Shown piece by piece: positions 24,644-32,816 of a DNA stretch of 59,669 nucleotides. The notes under the pieces are model-generated. The model had not been told where the DNA came from and did no database searches. It saw nothing but the letters and a program-made list of their open reading frames with translations. Numbering within the stretch: position 1 is the stretch's first letter; every line of letters starts with the position of its first letter. The translations under genes were made by a program, and so were the position numbers. Origin of the DNA: SIG603 sp964369225 (GTDB lineage Bacteria; Bacillota; Clostridia; Oscillospirales; Acutalibacteraceae); assembly GCA_964369225.1 (NCBI GenBank), contig CAYJER010000012.1, positions 1-59,669 of the forward strand. Reading direction: 5' to 3'.

Positions 24644-24728
24644 TTTAGTTCCGTAACTGACCTTTCTTTTAATATATTTGTAATAAACTAAAAAAATATG
24701 CCAAAAATAAACCTAGGTGGTGATTTTT

Positions 24729-25085
24729 TTGGAATATATAAATGCGTTCTGGGTCGGTGGCCTTATCTGTGTAGTAGGCCAGTTATTAATCGACCTCACA
24801 CCAATAACCCCTGCCAGAGTAATGGTAATATCTGTCACGGGTGGTGTATTTTTAGGTGCAATAGGACTTTATCAACCTTTAGTAGACTTTGCAGGCAGTG
24901 GCGCTACTGTTCCGCTTTGGGGTTTTGGAAACTTGCTAGCGAGCGGAGTTAAAGAGGCAGTCGAAAAAGACGGCCTCATAGGCGCTCTCACAGGTGGTCT
25001 TACAGCTTCGTCCGCTGGAATTACCAGCGCAATTTCCCTAGGTGTATTAGCGGCACTCTTAAAAAAGCCTGGTGATAAATCTTAA
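24729..25085 (+). CDS. spoVAE: Stage V sporulation protein AE
   Basis: A 118-residue membrane protein. MEYINAFWVGGLICVVGQLL through ITPARVMV and VPLWGFGNLLASGVKEAVEK is the SpoVAE family pattern, with four predicted helices. SpoVA proteins move calcium dipicolinate through the inner spore membrane. The start is TTG at 24729, where AGGTGGTGA is well placed; the GTG codons at 24717 and 24720 lie inside that SD. Unusually spoVAC and spoVAD are not adjacent. It ends in a 4-nt overlap with the convergent small gene. Confidence 0.9.
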   Translation: MEYINAFWVGGLICVVGQLLIDLTPITPARVMVISVTGGVFLGAIGLYQPLVDFAGSGATVPLWGFGNLLASGVKEAVEKDGLIGALTGGLTASSAGITSAISLGVLAALLKKPGDKS

Positions 25086-25234
25086 AGTATTGAACCATCA
25101 AGGTATCTCTCTAGCTCTAATTGCTCATTTTTTTTCTTGCCTGCATAAACCATAGCTGTAGTCACGCTTGTAACAACCGCAATTACTGCAAACAAAACGC
25201 TAAAAATTACTATTAACTTTGTATTAGACTTCAT
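25082..25234 (-). CDS. Predicted 50-residue single-pass membrane protein
   Basis: A 50-codon frame, too short for usual length cut-offs. MKSNTKLIVIFSVLFAVIAV continues as one membrane helix to about residue 30, followed by a charged tail KKKNEQLELERYLDGSIL. The SD TAGGAGGATACAAA before the ATG is near perfect, which is the main support. It converges on spoVAE, overlapping its stop codon. No family recognised. Confidence 0.6.
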   Translation of the reverse strand: MKSNTKLIVIFSVLFAVIAVVTSVTTAMVYAGKKKNEQLELERYLDGSIL

Positions 25235-25386
25235 TTTGTATCCTCCTATTTATAAACACACAAATTTCTTTATTTAAATAATACTAAATTATCGGTAAAA
25301 AGTCAACCTCAAGACATATAAATAGAAAAAATTTCATAATATATCTTATATTTATTACTATTTTTTCAAATAATATAAAAAACATC

Positions 25387-25415
25387 TTGATTTTTTCTTT
25401 GAAATATGGTATCAT
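25387..25415 (+). promoter_or_regulatory. Promoter of rpsT
   Basis: TTGATT (25387-25392), 17-nt spacer, TATCAT (25410-25415), 40 nt before the start codon. Confidence 0.78.
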
Positions 25416-25455
25416 TCATTGTGTTATGTAAAATTCATTTAAAGGAGGTGCAAAT

Positions 25456-25713
25456 GTGCCAAATATTAAATCAGCTAAAAAGCGTGTAAAAGTTACAGCA
25501 ACAAAATCCGCTAACAACAAAATGATCAATTCACAACTAAAGACATTAATCAAGAAGGCTAACATAGCTATCGAGAACAATGACGATAAAGTTGAGGCTG
25601 TTCGTGTTGCAGTTAAGAAAATTGACCAAGCAACAAGCAAAGGAATTCTTCATAAGAATACAGCGGCTAGAAAAAAATCAGCTCTTGTTACAAAACTAAA
25701 TGCAGCTGGCTAA
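25456..25713 (+). CDS. rpsT: 30S ribosomal protein S20
   Basis: An 85-residue basic protein, MPNIKSAKKRVKVTATKSAN through GILHKNTAARKKSALVTKLN, typical S20 along its whole length. It binds 16S rRNA early in 30S assembly. The start is a GTG at 25456 behind AAAGGAGGTGCAAAT; a non-ATG start for S20 is known in other bacteria. Own promoter and strong terminator. Confidence 0.97.
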   Translation: MPNIKSAKKRVKVTATKSANNKMINSQLKTLIKKANIAIENNDDKVEAVRVAVKKIDQATSKGILHKNTAARKKSALVTKLNAAG

Positions 25714-25725
25714 TTTGTAGTTAAA

Positions 25726-25767
25726 CAAGTAGGGTCGACCATCTTTGGTCGACCACTTGTTTTTTTA
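25726..25767 (+). terminator. Intrinsic terminator of rpsT
   Basis: CAAGT-GGGTCGACCA and TGGTCGACC-ACTTG with a TTTTTTT tail. Confidence 0.93.
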
Positions 25768-25796
25768 TACGGATATAATCAATCTTAATGCTTAAT

Positions 25797-25923
25797 TGTA
25801 GGGGCGACCCTGTGTGGTTGCCCGAAAACTAGGAATATTGCTAAACCTACGGGCGACCACACAGGGTCGCCCCTACAATAATATTTCTAAGAGGAACGTT
25901 TCCACGAAGACCCTCCCCTACAA
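25797..25923. repeat. Foldback repeat, GGCGACCCTGTGTGGTC type, plus half of another
   Basis: A complete 81-nt copy at 25797-25877, followed by CTAAGAGGAACGTTTCCACG and GAGACCCTCCCCTACA type right-end sequence to 25923. The loop is inverted relative to the copy at 22704-22784. Confidence 0.85.
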
Positions 25924-25951
25924 TATATTAACAAATTTATTTCTGCATTCT

Positions 25952-27595
25952 TCATTCTGCATTCTTCATTAACAAACATTTATCAATACTTTGATTAATA
26001 TTATCGCAGAAGTTCTCTTCACCTATAAGCTTAATAAATCCAGCTTTCTGCATAACCTTCATCGGCTGTGGATTAACGTGCGAGAAAATCACTCTTACAC
26101 CCTTTTCACTGCATTCCTTATACAATGCTTCAAAAGCCAGCAAAGCAGTCACATCAAGTGCCGGAACACTCCTCATTCTAATGATAAGGCATTTTGTAAA
26201 GTCTTTAAGCTCTATCTTAGCAATTTGTTCACTTGCACCAAAGAACATAGGTCCTGTGACTTCATACACCCTAATATAACGTGGAATTACTTTTAGGTTC
26301 TCACCCTTTAATTCTTCACCATCTTCAACATATCTCCAACCCTTTACCTTTGTTTCTTCGCTCATTCTCTTCATAAACAAGATACAAGCCGCTAAAACTC
26401 CAACTTCTATTGCGATAACTAGGTCGAATACTACTGTTAAAACTAAAGTCAACACTAGCACTATTACATCACTTTTTGGTGCAGTTTTTACTAATTTAAC
26501 AAATATTCTCCAATGAGACATATTATAAGCAACCACAAATAATATAGCAGCTATTGCTGGCATTGGAATAAAGGCAGCATAAGGCATTAGTAAAACCAAA
26601 ACAAGCACCAAAACTACAGCATGAACTATAGATGCTATAGGAGTTCTTCCACCTGTTTTAACATTTGCAGATGTACGTGCAATTGCGCCTGTTGCTGGTA
26701 TTCCACCGAATAAGGCAGAACCTATGTTTCCTATTCCTTGAGCTATAAGTTCTGTGTTTGGTCTGTGTTTTGTTCCACTCATGTCATCAGCTATAACGCA
26801 AGATAACAACGACTCAACACCAGCTAGAATTGCAATTGTCAATGCGCTAGGCAACAAAGTAACTATTAAGTCTAAATCAAACGTAGGCACAGTAAACGGT
26901 GGTAAACTATTGCTAATGCTGTATAAATCTCCAATTGTATTAACAGGAATATTTAAAAACATAACAATCACTATAGAAACTATAACTGTAATTAAAGACG
27001 CAGGTATAGTTTTATTTATTTTGGGCCAAAGAATTAAAATTGCAATGCAAAACACGCCTAAACCAACTGCCCACGGATTTATTGTGTGAGTATGCTCTAC
27101 AAAAGCAGTTAGTTTCTCCATGCTTTCTACTGCATGAACATCATAACTAGCACCGAAAAAGTCTTTTAACTGCCCTATAACTATAGTTATGGCAATACCG
27201 GACGTAAAACCAGTTGTAATAGTAAAAGGTATGAACTTCATAAGTCCACCAATTTTAAATATACCCATGAGTATAAGAATAAGTCCAGCCATAATTGTGG
27301 CAATCGACAAACCCTCTACCCCATGTGTTGCAACAATTCCGGCGACTATTCCAGCAAATGCTGCAGTAGGACCAGACACTTGTACAGAGCTTCCTCCAAA
27401 AAAGGCTATCAAAAATCCTGCCACAATAGCAGTGTAAATTCCCATCTCTGGACTAACGCCAGAAGCTAAAGCCAAAGCTATTGATAAGGGCAATGCAATT
27501 ATAGCAACTATTATTCCAGAAACTAAATCTTTTGAAAACTGCTTTTTGTTGTAATTCTTTAAATCATCAAAAAGCATAGGTTTAAATACTTTCAT
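25952..27595 (-). CDS. SulP-family anion transporter with STAS domain
   Basis: A 547-residue protein. The first about 410 residues hold 10-14 membrane helices with the SulP hallmarks DLVSGIIVAIIALPLSIALA and GPTAAFAGI, and a later NIGSALFGGIPATGAIARTS segment. A cytoplasmic STAS domain (about 430-540, LIIRMRSVPALDVTALLAFE) follows. It probably carries sulfate, bicarbonate or another anion; the substrate cannot be read from sequence. The ATG at 27595 with GAGG upstream is preferred over a GTG at 27601. Monocistronic. Confidence 0.92.
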   Translation of the reverse strand: MKVFKPMLFDDLKNYNKKQFSKDLVSGIIVAIIALPLSIALALASGVSPEMGIYTAIVAGFLIAFFGGSSVQVSGPTAAFAGIVAGIVATHGVEGLSIATIMAGLILILMGIFKIGGLMKFIPFTITTGFTSGIAITIVIGQLKDFFGASYDVHAVESMEKLTAFVEHTHTINPWAVGLGVFCIAILILWPKINKTIPASLITVIVSIVIVMFLNIPVNTIGDLYSISNSLPPFTVPTFDLDLIVTLLPSALTIAILAGVESLLSCVIADDMSGTKHRPNTELIAQGIGNIGSALFGGIPATGAIARTSANVKTGGRTPIASIVHAVVLVLVLVLLMPYAAFIPMPAIAAILFVVAYNMSHWRIFVKLVKTAPKSDVIVLVLTLVLTVVFDLVIAIEVGVLAACILFMKRMSEETKVKGWRYVEDGEELKGENLKVIPRYIRVYEVTGPMFFGASEQIAKIELKDFTKCLIIRMRSVPALDVTALLAFEALYKECSEKGVRVIFSHVNPQPMKVMQKAGFIKLIGEENFCDNINQSIDKCLLMKNAE

Positions 27596-27676
27596 TTTCA
27601 CTTTCCTCTCTTTTATGTAAACAGATACATTATACTACAGCATTAAAAAATATGCAAATAATATTTTAATATTATA

Positions 27677-27705
27677 TTGACAAATTATGAATTGTATGAT
27701 ATCAT
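27677..27705 (+). promoter_or_regulatory. Promoter of the ABC exporter operon
   Basis: TTGACA (27677-27682), 17-nt spacer, TATCAT (27700-27705). A transcript starting near 27712 would have a leader of about 80 nt containing the hairpin at 27718-27761. Confidence 0.85.
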
Positions 27706-27717
27706 TAGTACATTAAA

Positions 27718-27761
27718 GTAGTTCAATTGAATAAAATAATTGACTTTTGAACTATTTTTTT
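27718..27761 (+). terminator. Terminator-like hairpin in the leader of the ABC exporter operon
   Basis: TAGTTCAA (27718-27725) pairs with TTGAACTA, followed directly by TTTTTT, inside the leader between promoter and SD. A nested CAATT/AATTG pairing is also possible. This could be a conditional attenuator or a leaky terminator. Confidence 0.6.
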
Positions 27762-27791
27762 AAAAGAATATCCTAGAAAGGTGCGGTTAGT

Positions 27792-28679
27792 ATGAAATTA
27801 GAAATAAAAGATTTAAACAAATCTTTTGGCGAAAAACATGTTTTAAAAGATATTTCTTTCTCGGTAGAAAGTGGGCGATCACTAGGACTACTAGGAAGAA
27901 ACGGAGCGGGTAAAACTACATCTATCAGAATTATTATGGGAGTTTTCCCAGGCGATGACGGCAGTATTTTGATAGACGGACAAAAAGTAGACTACTCAAA
28001 ACTTAAGGTAGGTTATCTACCCGAGGAGCGTGGACTATACCCTAAAAAGACTATCATTGATCAGCTTACATATTTTTCTAAGCTTAAAGGCATGTCGCAC
28101 AAGGATGCAGTTACAGCAAACGATTATTGGCTTCAAAAACTTGGCATGTCTGAATACAGAGATAAAAAGCTTAGCACTTTATCAAAGGGTAATCAGCAAA
28201 AAATTCAGCTTATTACAGCAATTGCTTTCGACCCAGACATTGTAATTCTTGACGAACCATTCTCTGGTCTTGATCCTGTAAACTCAATTCTTTTAAAAGA
28301 TGTTGTAAAAACATTGATCGAAAGAAACAAACTGGTTATATTCTCAAGCCATCAGATGAGTTATGTTGAAGAGTTTTGCGATGACATTGCAATAATTAAT
28401 CAGGGTGAGATTGCAGTAAACGGTAATATTAAAGAGATTATTCGTTCTTATCCTAGAAACAAGATAGCGGTTTCAGCTGTTGACATTAAAAAGATTTCAA
28501 ATTCAATTAAATGGAAAAACTATATTGAGGGCGACGAACTTATAGTAGAGCTTGATAACCCTAATCAAAAAAAGGAAGTCATGAGCTACATTTCAGAAAA
28601 CTTCGACATTGACGGTGTATATGTGAAAGAACCTAGTCTAACAGACATTTTCGTTGAGTATACCCACGAAGCTATATAG
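27792..28679 (+). CDS. ABC transporter ATP-binding protein (YhaQ/NatA-like)
   Basis: A 295-residue ATPase with Walker A GRNGAGKTT (about 36-44), signature LSKGNQQK (normally LSGGQ, a common variant in this subfamily), Walker B IVILDEPFSGLDP and the switch His in FSSHQMSYVEE. The DUF4162-like C-terminal tail (about 215-295) is typical of NatA/YhaQ exporters. It pairs with the permease encoded 10 nt downstream; substrate may be Na+, a drug or a peptide. SD AGAAAGGTGCGG. Confidence 0.92.
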   Translation: MKLEIKDLNKSFGEKHVLKDISFSVESGRSLGLLGRNGAGKTTSIRIIMGVFPGDDGSILIDGQKVDYSKLKVGYLPEERGLYPKKTIIDQLTYFSKLKGMSHKDAVTANDYWLQKLGMSEYRDKKLSTLSKGNQQKIQLITAIAFDPDIVILDEPFSGLDPVNSILLKDVVKTLIERNKLVIFSSHQMSYVEEFCDDIAIINQGEIAVNGNIKEIIRSYPRNKIAVSAVDIKKISNSIKWKNYIEGDELIVELDNPNQKKEVMSYISENFDIDGVYVKEPSLTDIFVEYTHEAI

Positions 28680-28689
28680 GAGGTAGAAC

Positions 28690-29988
28690 ATGAAACAATT
28701 TACAACTATACTAAAATTTGAACTTTCAAACTATTTCAAAAGCAAACCATACATAATAGTCACCCTATTATTTGCAGTATTAGCGTCGGTGGCGCTTTTC
28801 TCCCCTAAGTTTATCGATTACAATTCAATGTTTAACTCATTTGTAGAGGACATTGCACCTCCTGGATATACTGAAGATGCAGGCGAAACTGACAACAGTA
28901 CTCAAACTACAACTTATACAGACACTGTTCTTGTAGTTTCTGAATTAGGCGAAACCTTTAACACTTATATGACAGCATCAATTAACTCACTAGGCTACAA
29001 TGTAGCGTTTGAGAATTTCACACCAGAACAAGTTGCAACCGAGATTGAAGCCGAAAACTACTATAAGGCACTCTACTTTGAAAGTGCAACAAACTATAAA
29101 ATCTACTCTTTTGACGTTGGAATGTACGACTTTGGTTCTTCTATGTTCTATGAGATAATACAAAACTACACAAAAGTTACTACTCTAGCAGAACTAGGAG
29201 CTAGCGAAGAACAAATTGGAACAATACTTTATCCACAAATCACAGAGGAATCTATAGTGCTTGGAACTAGCCAAATGGATAGCTATGGATATACATATGT
29301 AATGATATTTGTTTTATACTTTGCGGTTCTACTGTACGGACAAATGGTTACTATGAGCGTCGTTACAGAAAAAACCTCTAAATGTATGGAATTGTTAATA
29401 ACAAGTGCAAAACCTACAGCATTTATTTTTGCAAAAGTATTCGGTTCAGGAATTGCAGGACTTACACAACTGTTTGTTATATTCGGTTCAATAGTGTTAA
29501 GCTACAATTTAAATGCAGACTTCTGGAATTCAGTGCCTATACTTTCTTCAGCATTTAATATTCCGACTGAAATATTTATTTACCTACTAATATTCTTTAT
29601 ATGCGGATTTTTCATTTACGCATTCCTATTTGGTGCTACAGCATCACTAGTCTCAAAAATTGAGGATGTAAGTTCAGCTAGCACACCTGTAATGCTTTTC
29701 TTTATAGCTCAATTCTTTGTTACAACTTTTGCTATAAACAGCGGAAACTTTGACAACGTATTTATCCAGTTCTGCTCATTCTTCCCATTCACCTCACCTA
29801 TGGTAATGTTCTCAAGAATAGCAATGGACGGTGTACCAATTATTGAGATAATAATTTCGGTAGCCATCTTATTAGCAACAACAGGCCTTTGCGGGTTTGT
29901 AGCAGCTAAGATATATAGAGCTGGCGTACTAATGTATGGAAATAAACCATCAATTGGAACAATAATTAAAATATTAAAATCAAGATAA
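28690..29988 (+). CDS. ABC-2 permease (YhaP/NatB-like)
   Basis: A 432-residue permease: one helix at about 20-38, an extracytoplasmic domain of about 150 residues, then five or six helices in the C-terminal half (about 205-405), including FAVLLYGQMVTMSVVTEKTS and KCMELLITSAKPTAFIFAKV. This is the NatB/YhaP layout. Start ATG behind AGGAGGTAGAAC, overlapping the end of the ATPase gene region. Terminator follows. Confidence 0.9.
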   Translation: MKQFTTILKFELSNYFKSKPYIIVTLLFAVLASVALFSPKFIDYNSMFNSFVEDIAPPGYTEDAGETDNSTQTTTYTDTVLVVSELGETFNTYMTASINSLGYNVAFENFTPEQVATEIEAENYYKALYFESATNYKIYSFDVGMYDFGSSMFYEIIQNYTKVTTLAELGASEEQIGTILYPQITEESIVLGTSQMDSYGYTYVMIFVLYFAVLLYGQMVTMSVVTEKTSKCMELLITSAKPTAFIFAKVFGSGIAGLTQLFVIFGSIVLSYNLNADFWNSVPILSSAFNIPTEIFIYLLIFFICGFFIYAFLFGATASLVSKIEDVSSASTPVMLFFIAQFFVTTFAINSGNFDNVFIQFCSFFPFTSPMVMFSRIAMDGVPIIEIIISVAILLATTGLCGFVAAKIYRAGVLMYGNKPSIGTIIKILKSR

Positions 29989-29995
29989 AATAAAT

Positions 29996-30025
29996 GGAGC
30001 TGTGACAATTACGTCACAGCTCTTT
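29996..30025 (+). terminator. Intrinsic terminator of the ABC exporter operon
   Basis: GAGCTGTGAC and GTCACAGCTC around AATTAC, followed by TTTG. Confidence 0.9.
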
Positions 30026-30089
30026 GACTGGAGAAAAACCTAAATTTAAAAACACTGTTTGTCAAAACACATAAATTAATGCAACACTA

Positions 30090-30421
30090 TGTAAGGGACG
30101 TGCCTCTTAGTAAAATTTAGCCATGTAGGGGCGGATATTATCCAGACATGTTGATTACGATTTTTGATTTAATATTAATTCGTTAAAACGCACAAATTAA
30201 TGTAGGGGGCGGGTTTTCCGTCCCGAAAAACTAGCGGTTTTAGCTAACTTTCCACGGGACGGAAAACCCGTCCCCTACATTGGAATTTTCTAATCAACAC
30301 GTCTGGATATTATCAGCCTATGAAACTAGGAAAAATCACCAAATTTTTAGGCGGATAATATCCGCCCCTACATGGCTAAATTTGCCTAAGAGGCACGTCT
30401 GCACACAGACCGTTCCCTACA
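30090..30421. repeat. Large composite of nested TGTAGGGG repeats
   Basis: A complete 79-nt GGACGGGTTTTCC-type copy (30201-30279) sits between two halves of a GGCGGATATTATCC-type copy (left arm near 30124, right arm near 30352-30371), themselves inside a decayed outer element (TGTAAGGGACGTGCCTCTTAG and AGGCACGTCTGCAC..TTCCCTACA). Three generations of insertion can be read from the order. No gene lies in 29989-30461. Confidence 0.83.
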
Positions 30422-30461
30422 TCAATTTGTGCGTTTTAACGAATTAGTCACAGCCCCTTTA

Positions 30462-31316
30462 TTAATTAAATGTAATTTGTTTATCAGGAATTTCACTTAC
30501 ATATTTTAGAGTTTCTGTATCATATAAAAGTGAATTTTTTTCACAATATTTTTTTATTATTTTTGCTAAGCTTGAACTTTTAGAGCTTCTTAAACCGTAG
30601 CTAGGACCATATTTTTTCATGTATTCTCTCTTAAGCCCTGAGAAATGCTCGTCTAATTTCTTAAAATAATATTCACGGTTTCCATATCTTAAGGTCATGC
30701 CTACCCCAAAGGTGACAATTCCTTTTACATTAGCTTCACCGCAATAATCAAGAATACCCTTAATATTTTCTTCATTATCGTTAATAAATGGAAGTATAGG
30801 AGTTAGCCAAACAGTGGTCGGAATACCTGCCTCGTTAAGTTTCTTAAGTGCCTCAAAACGCTTTTTGGTACTACAAACATTAGGTTCAATTATAGAGCAT
30901 AAATCTTCATCAAAACATGTAAGGGTCATCTGAACTACAGCCTTTGAATTTTCATTTATTCTCTTTAGAATATCAATATCCCTTAAAACTAAGTCAGATT
31001 TTGTAAGTACAGATACACCAAAACCGTGTCTTTCTATTACTTCAAGGCATTTTCTAGTGTTGCCTAAAGTCTTCTCTAACGGGATATAAGGGTCTGTCAT
31101 TGCACCGGTATGAATTACAGATTTATTACGTCTTTTAGACAATTCTGCGTTTAAAAGTTCCACAGCATTGACTTTAACTTCAATTTCTTCAAAGTCATAG
31201 GTCTTACCATAGACCTCACTCCTAGAATCGCAATATATACAGCCGTGGGTACAACCCCTGTATACATTCATTGTATTTTTGCCTGACAAAATAGACTTCG
31301 CTATTATTTCTTTCAT
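30462..31316 (-). CDS. Radical SAM protein, SPL-like family
   Basis: A 284-residue radical SAM protein with the [4Fe-4S] motif CTHGCIYC near residue 22, followed by DSRSEVYG. It has the GAMTDPYIPLEK segment and the LTKSDLVLRDIDIL strand typical of the family annotated as spore photoproduct lyase-like (Rv2578c type). Substrate unknown; a true spore photoproduct lyase would have different C-terminal residues, so I do not name it splB. The ATG at 31316 has GGAG 6 nt upstream; ATGs at 31346 and 31328 lack an SD. Confidence 0.83.
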   Translation of the reverse strand: MKEIIAKSILSGKNTMNVYRGCTHGCIYCDSRSEVYGKTYDFEEIEVKVNAVELLNAELSKRRNKSVIHTGAMTDPYIPLEKTLGNTRKCLEVIERHGFGVSVLTKSDLVLRDIDILKRINENSKAVVQMTLTCFDEDLCSIIEPNVCSTKKRFEALKKLNEAGIPTTVWLTPILPFINDNEENIKGILDYCGEANVKGIVTFGVGMTLRYGNREYYFKKLDEHFSGLKREYMKKYGPSYGLRSSKSSSLAKIIKKYCEKNSLLYDTETLKYVSEIPDKQITFN

Positions 31317-31398
31317 AAGCTGCTCCATAATTTTGTTAAATCTCATAAATTTATTTTAATCCATACAAGGATTTATATGACTTAACCCAAAATAGTAT

Positions 31399-31432
31399 AA
31401 AAAAAAGACTGTGAAAAATCACAATCTTTTTT
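31399..31432 (-). terminator. Intrinsic terminator after tRNA-Pro
   Basis: Minus-strand AAGATTGTGA/TCACAGTCTT with an eight-T tail, 2 nt beyond the tRNA 3' end. Confidence 0.9.
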
Positions 31433-31434
31433 GT

Positions 31435-31510
31435 TGGTCGAGGTGAGAAGGCTCGAACTCCCGGCATCTTGGTCCCAAACCAAGCGCGCTACCAACTGCG
31501 CTACACCTCG
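31435..31510 (-). tRNA. tRNA-Pro (anticodon TGG)
   Basis: The minus strand gives a 76-nt cloverleaf with acceptor CGAGGTG/CACCTCG, D arm GCGCAGTTGGTAGCGC, anticodon stem CTTGG/CCAAG with loop TTTGGGA (anticodon TGG), a T arm GGGAGTTCGAGCCTTC-type with the conserved TTCGA, and an encoded CCA end. It has its own promoter and terminator and is a single-gene unit. Confidence 0.96.
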
Positions 31511-31541
31511 TTATTTTGTTGCCCTTTCAGACAACTTCTAT

Positions 31542-31570
31542 ATTATACAGCATAATACTACATTTGTCAA
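31542..31570 (-). promoter_or_regulatory. Promoter of tRNA-Pro
   Basis: Minus-strand TTGACA (31570-31565), 17-nt spacer, TATAAT (31547-31542), both perfect consensus. Confidence 0.92.
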
Positions 31571-31606
31571 GACTTTTTTCAAAATAATTTTATTTTTTTA
31601 TTTCAT

Positions 31607-31683
31607 TGTAGGGGCGGATATTATCCGCCTATGAAACTTAGGCAAAATTACAGGCTTTTAGGCGGATAATATCCGCCCCTATA
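31607..31683. repeat. Foldback repeat, GGCGGATATTATCC type, 77 nt
   Basis: TGTAGGGGCGGATATTATCC and its reverse complement around a loop of about 33 nt. A right-hand fragment of the GGAGGGTCTCCGTG type follows at about 31732-31756, and an ATCC/TTCACT repeat at 31800-31877. Confidence 0.85.
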
Positions 31684-31799
31684 ATGCCTATATGCAATGC
31701 GTACAGCAAAATCGCCTTATATTTATGACATTGGTCTCCGTGCCCTCTCCTACAATATTTTACAAATTTACTTTTATACATACAAGATTTAATTTTAAT

Positions 31800-31877
31800 A
31801 AACCTTTAATCAAAAAATCCCCAAGGATTTTCACAGAAACTTTTCACTATTCATTTTTCACTCTTCACTAAGTTCTA
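31800..31877. repeat. ATCC/TTCACT-type interspersed repeat
   Basis: AATCAAAAAATCCCCAAGGA-TTTTCACAG, then TTTTCACTATTCATTTTTCA and CTCTTCACTAAGTTCTA. Same order as at 44206-44275. Confidence 0.65.
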
Positions 31878-31892
31878 AGGCATCCAGCCTAA

Positions 31893-32804
31893 CTAGTTTC
31901 TTTGAAATAATGCTTTTGCAAAATCTTTTGGTTCAAAAACTTGTAGATCGTCTATTTTCTCGCCAACACCAACATATTTTACAGGGATTTTCAGTTCTTG
32001 TCTTATAGAGATTACAATTCCGCCTTTTGCAGTTCCGTCAAGCTTTGTAAGAATTATTCCTGTAATTCCAACTGCTGACATAAACTCTCTAGCCTGATTT
32101 ACCGCATTTTGCCCTGTTGTTGCATCAAGCACCAATAAAATCTCTTTTGCGCAGTTAGGTAAACCCTTGTCGATTATTCTGTTTATCTTTGCTAGTTCTT
32201 CCATCAAATGCTTTTTGTTGTGTAGTCTTCCAGCTGTATCACATATTACTACATCTGCATTTCTAGCCTTTGCGGCTGCAATTGCATCAAAGACTACCGC
32301 TGCTGGATCTGTACCCTCTGCATGTTTAATCATTGGAACATTCGCCCTTTGGCTCCAAACTTCAAGTTGCTCTATGGCTGCCGCCCTGAAAGTATCCGCC
32401 GCCGCCAAAATAACGCTCTTACCCTCTGCCTTTAATTGAGAGGCTAATTTACCTATGGTTGTAGTCTTGCCAGCTCCATTTACTCCGATTACCAATACTA
32501 CAGACGGACTAGTGCTAAGGTCTAAGTCTCTGTCTCCCTCTATCATGTCGCATACGCAGTCTTCAATCAACCCCATTATTAAAGATGGATCTGTTATGCC
32601 TTGTTCCTTAACTCTTTTTCTAAGCTCTGTACAAATTGCCTCAGCTGTAACCATTCCAACATCTGCCATGATTAAAAGTTCTTCAAGCTCTTCAAATAAA
32701 TCCTCATCAATCTTTGTAAACTTGTTGAGCATTGTATTGATTTGCTGTGTTATATTGTCTCTTGTCTTTTTAAGTCCTTGCTTAATTTTGTCAAAAAATC
32801 CCAT
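31893..32804 (-). CDS. ftsY: Signal recognition particle receptor FtsY
   Basis: A 303-residue SRP GTPase: an N domain helical bundle (about 1-95) and the G domain with GVNGAGKTTT (107-116), ADTFRAAA, DTAGR and TKLDG motifs, ending in GVGEKIDDLQVFEPKDF. It docks ribosome-SRP complexes at the membrane. The acidic A domain of some FtsY proteins is absent, normal for Firmicutes. It begins 12 nt after smc and ends the long minus-strand block. Confidence 0.97.
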   Translation of the reverse strand: MGFFDKIKQGLKKTRDNITQQINTMLNKFTKIDEDLFEELEELLIMADVGMVTAEAICTELRKRVKEQGITDPSLIMGLIEDCVCDMIEGDRDLDLSTSPSVVLVIGVNGAGKTTTIGKLASQLKAEGKSVILAAADTFRAAAIEQLEVWSQRANVPMIKHAEGTDPAAVVFDAIAAAKARNADVVICDTAGRLHNKKHLMEELAKINRIIDKGLPNCAKEILLVLDATTGQNAVNQAREFMSAVGITGIILTKLDGTAKGGIVISIRQELKIPVKYVGVGEKIDDLQVFEPKDFAKALFQRN

Positions 32805-32816
32805 ACTACTAATCTC

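Noticed and set aside
24698..24952. 84-codon frame overlapping the start of spoVAE
   Set aside because: Different frame with no protein family features; spoVAE is the clear coding frame there.
30462..31316. Naming the radical SAM protein splB (spore photoproduct lyase)
   Set aside because: Only the general SPL-like family pattern is seen; the specific features of the DNA repair enzyme could not be confirmed.
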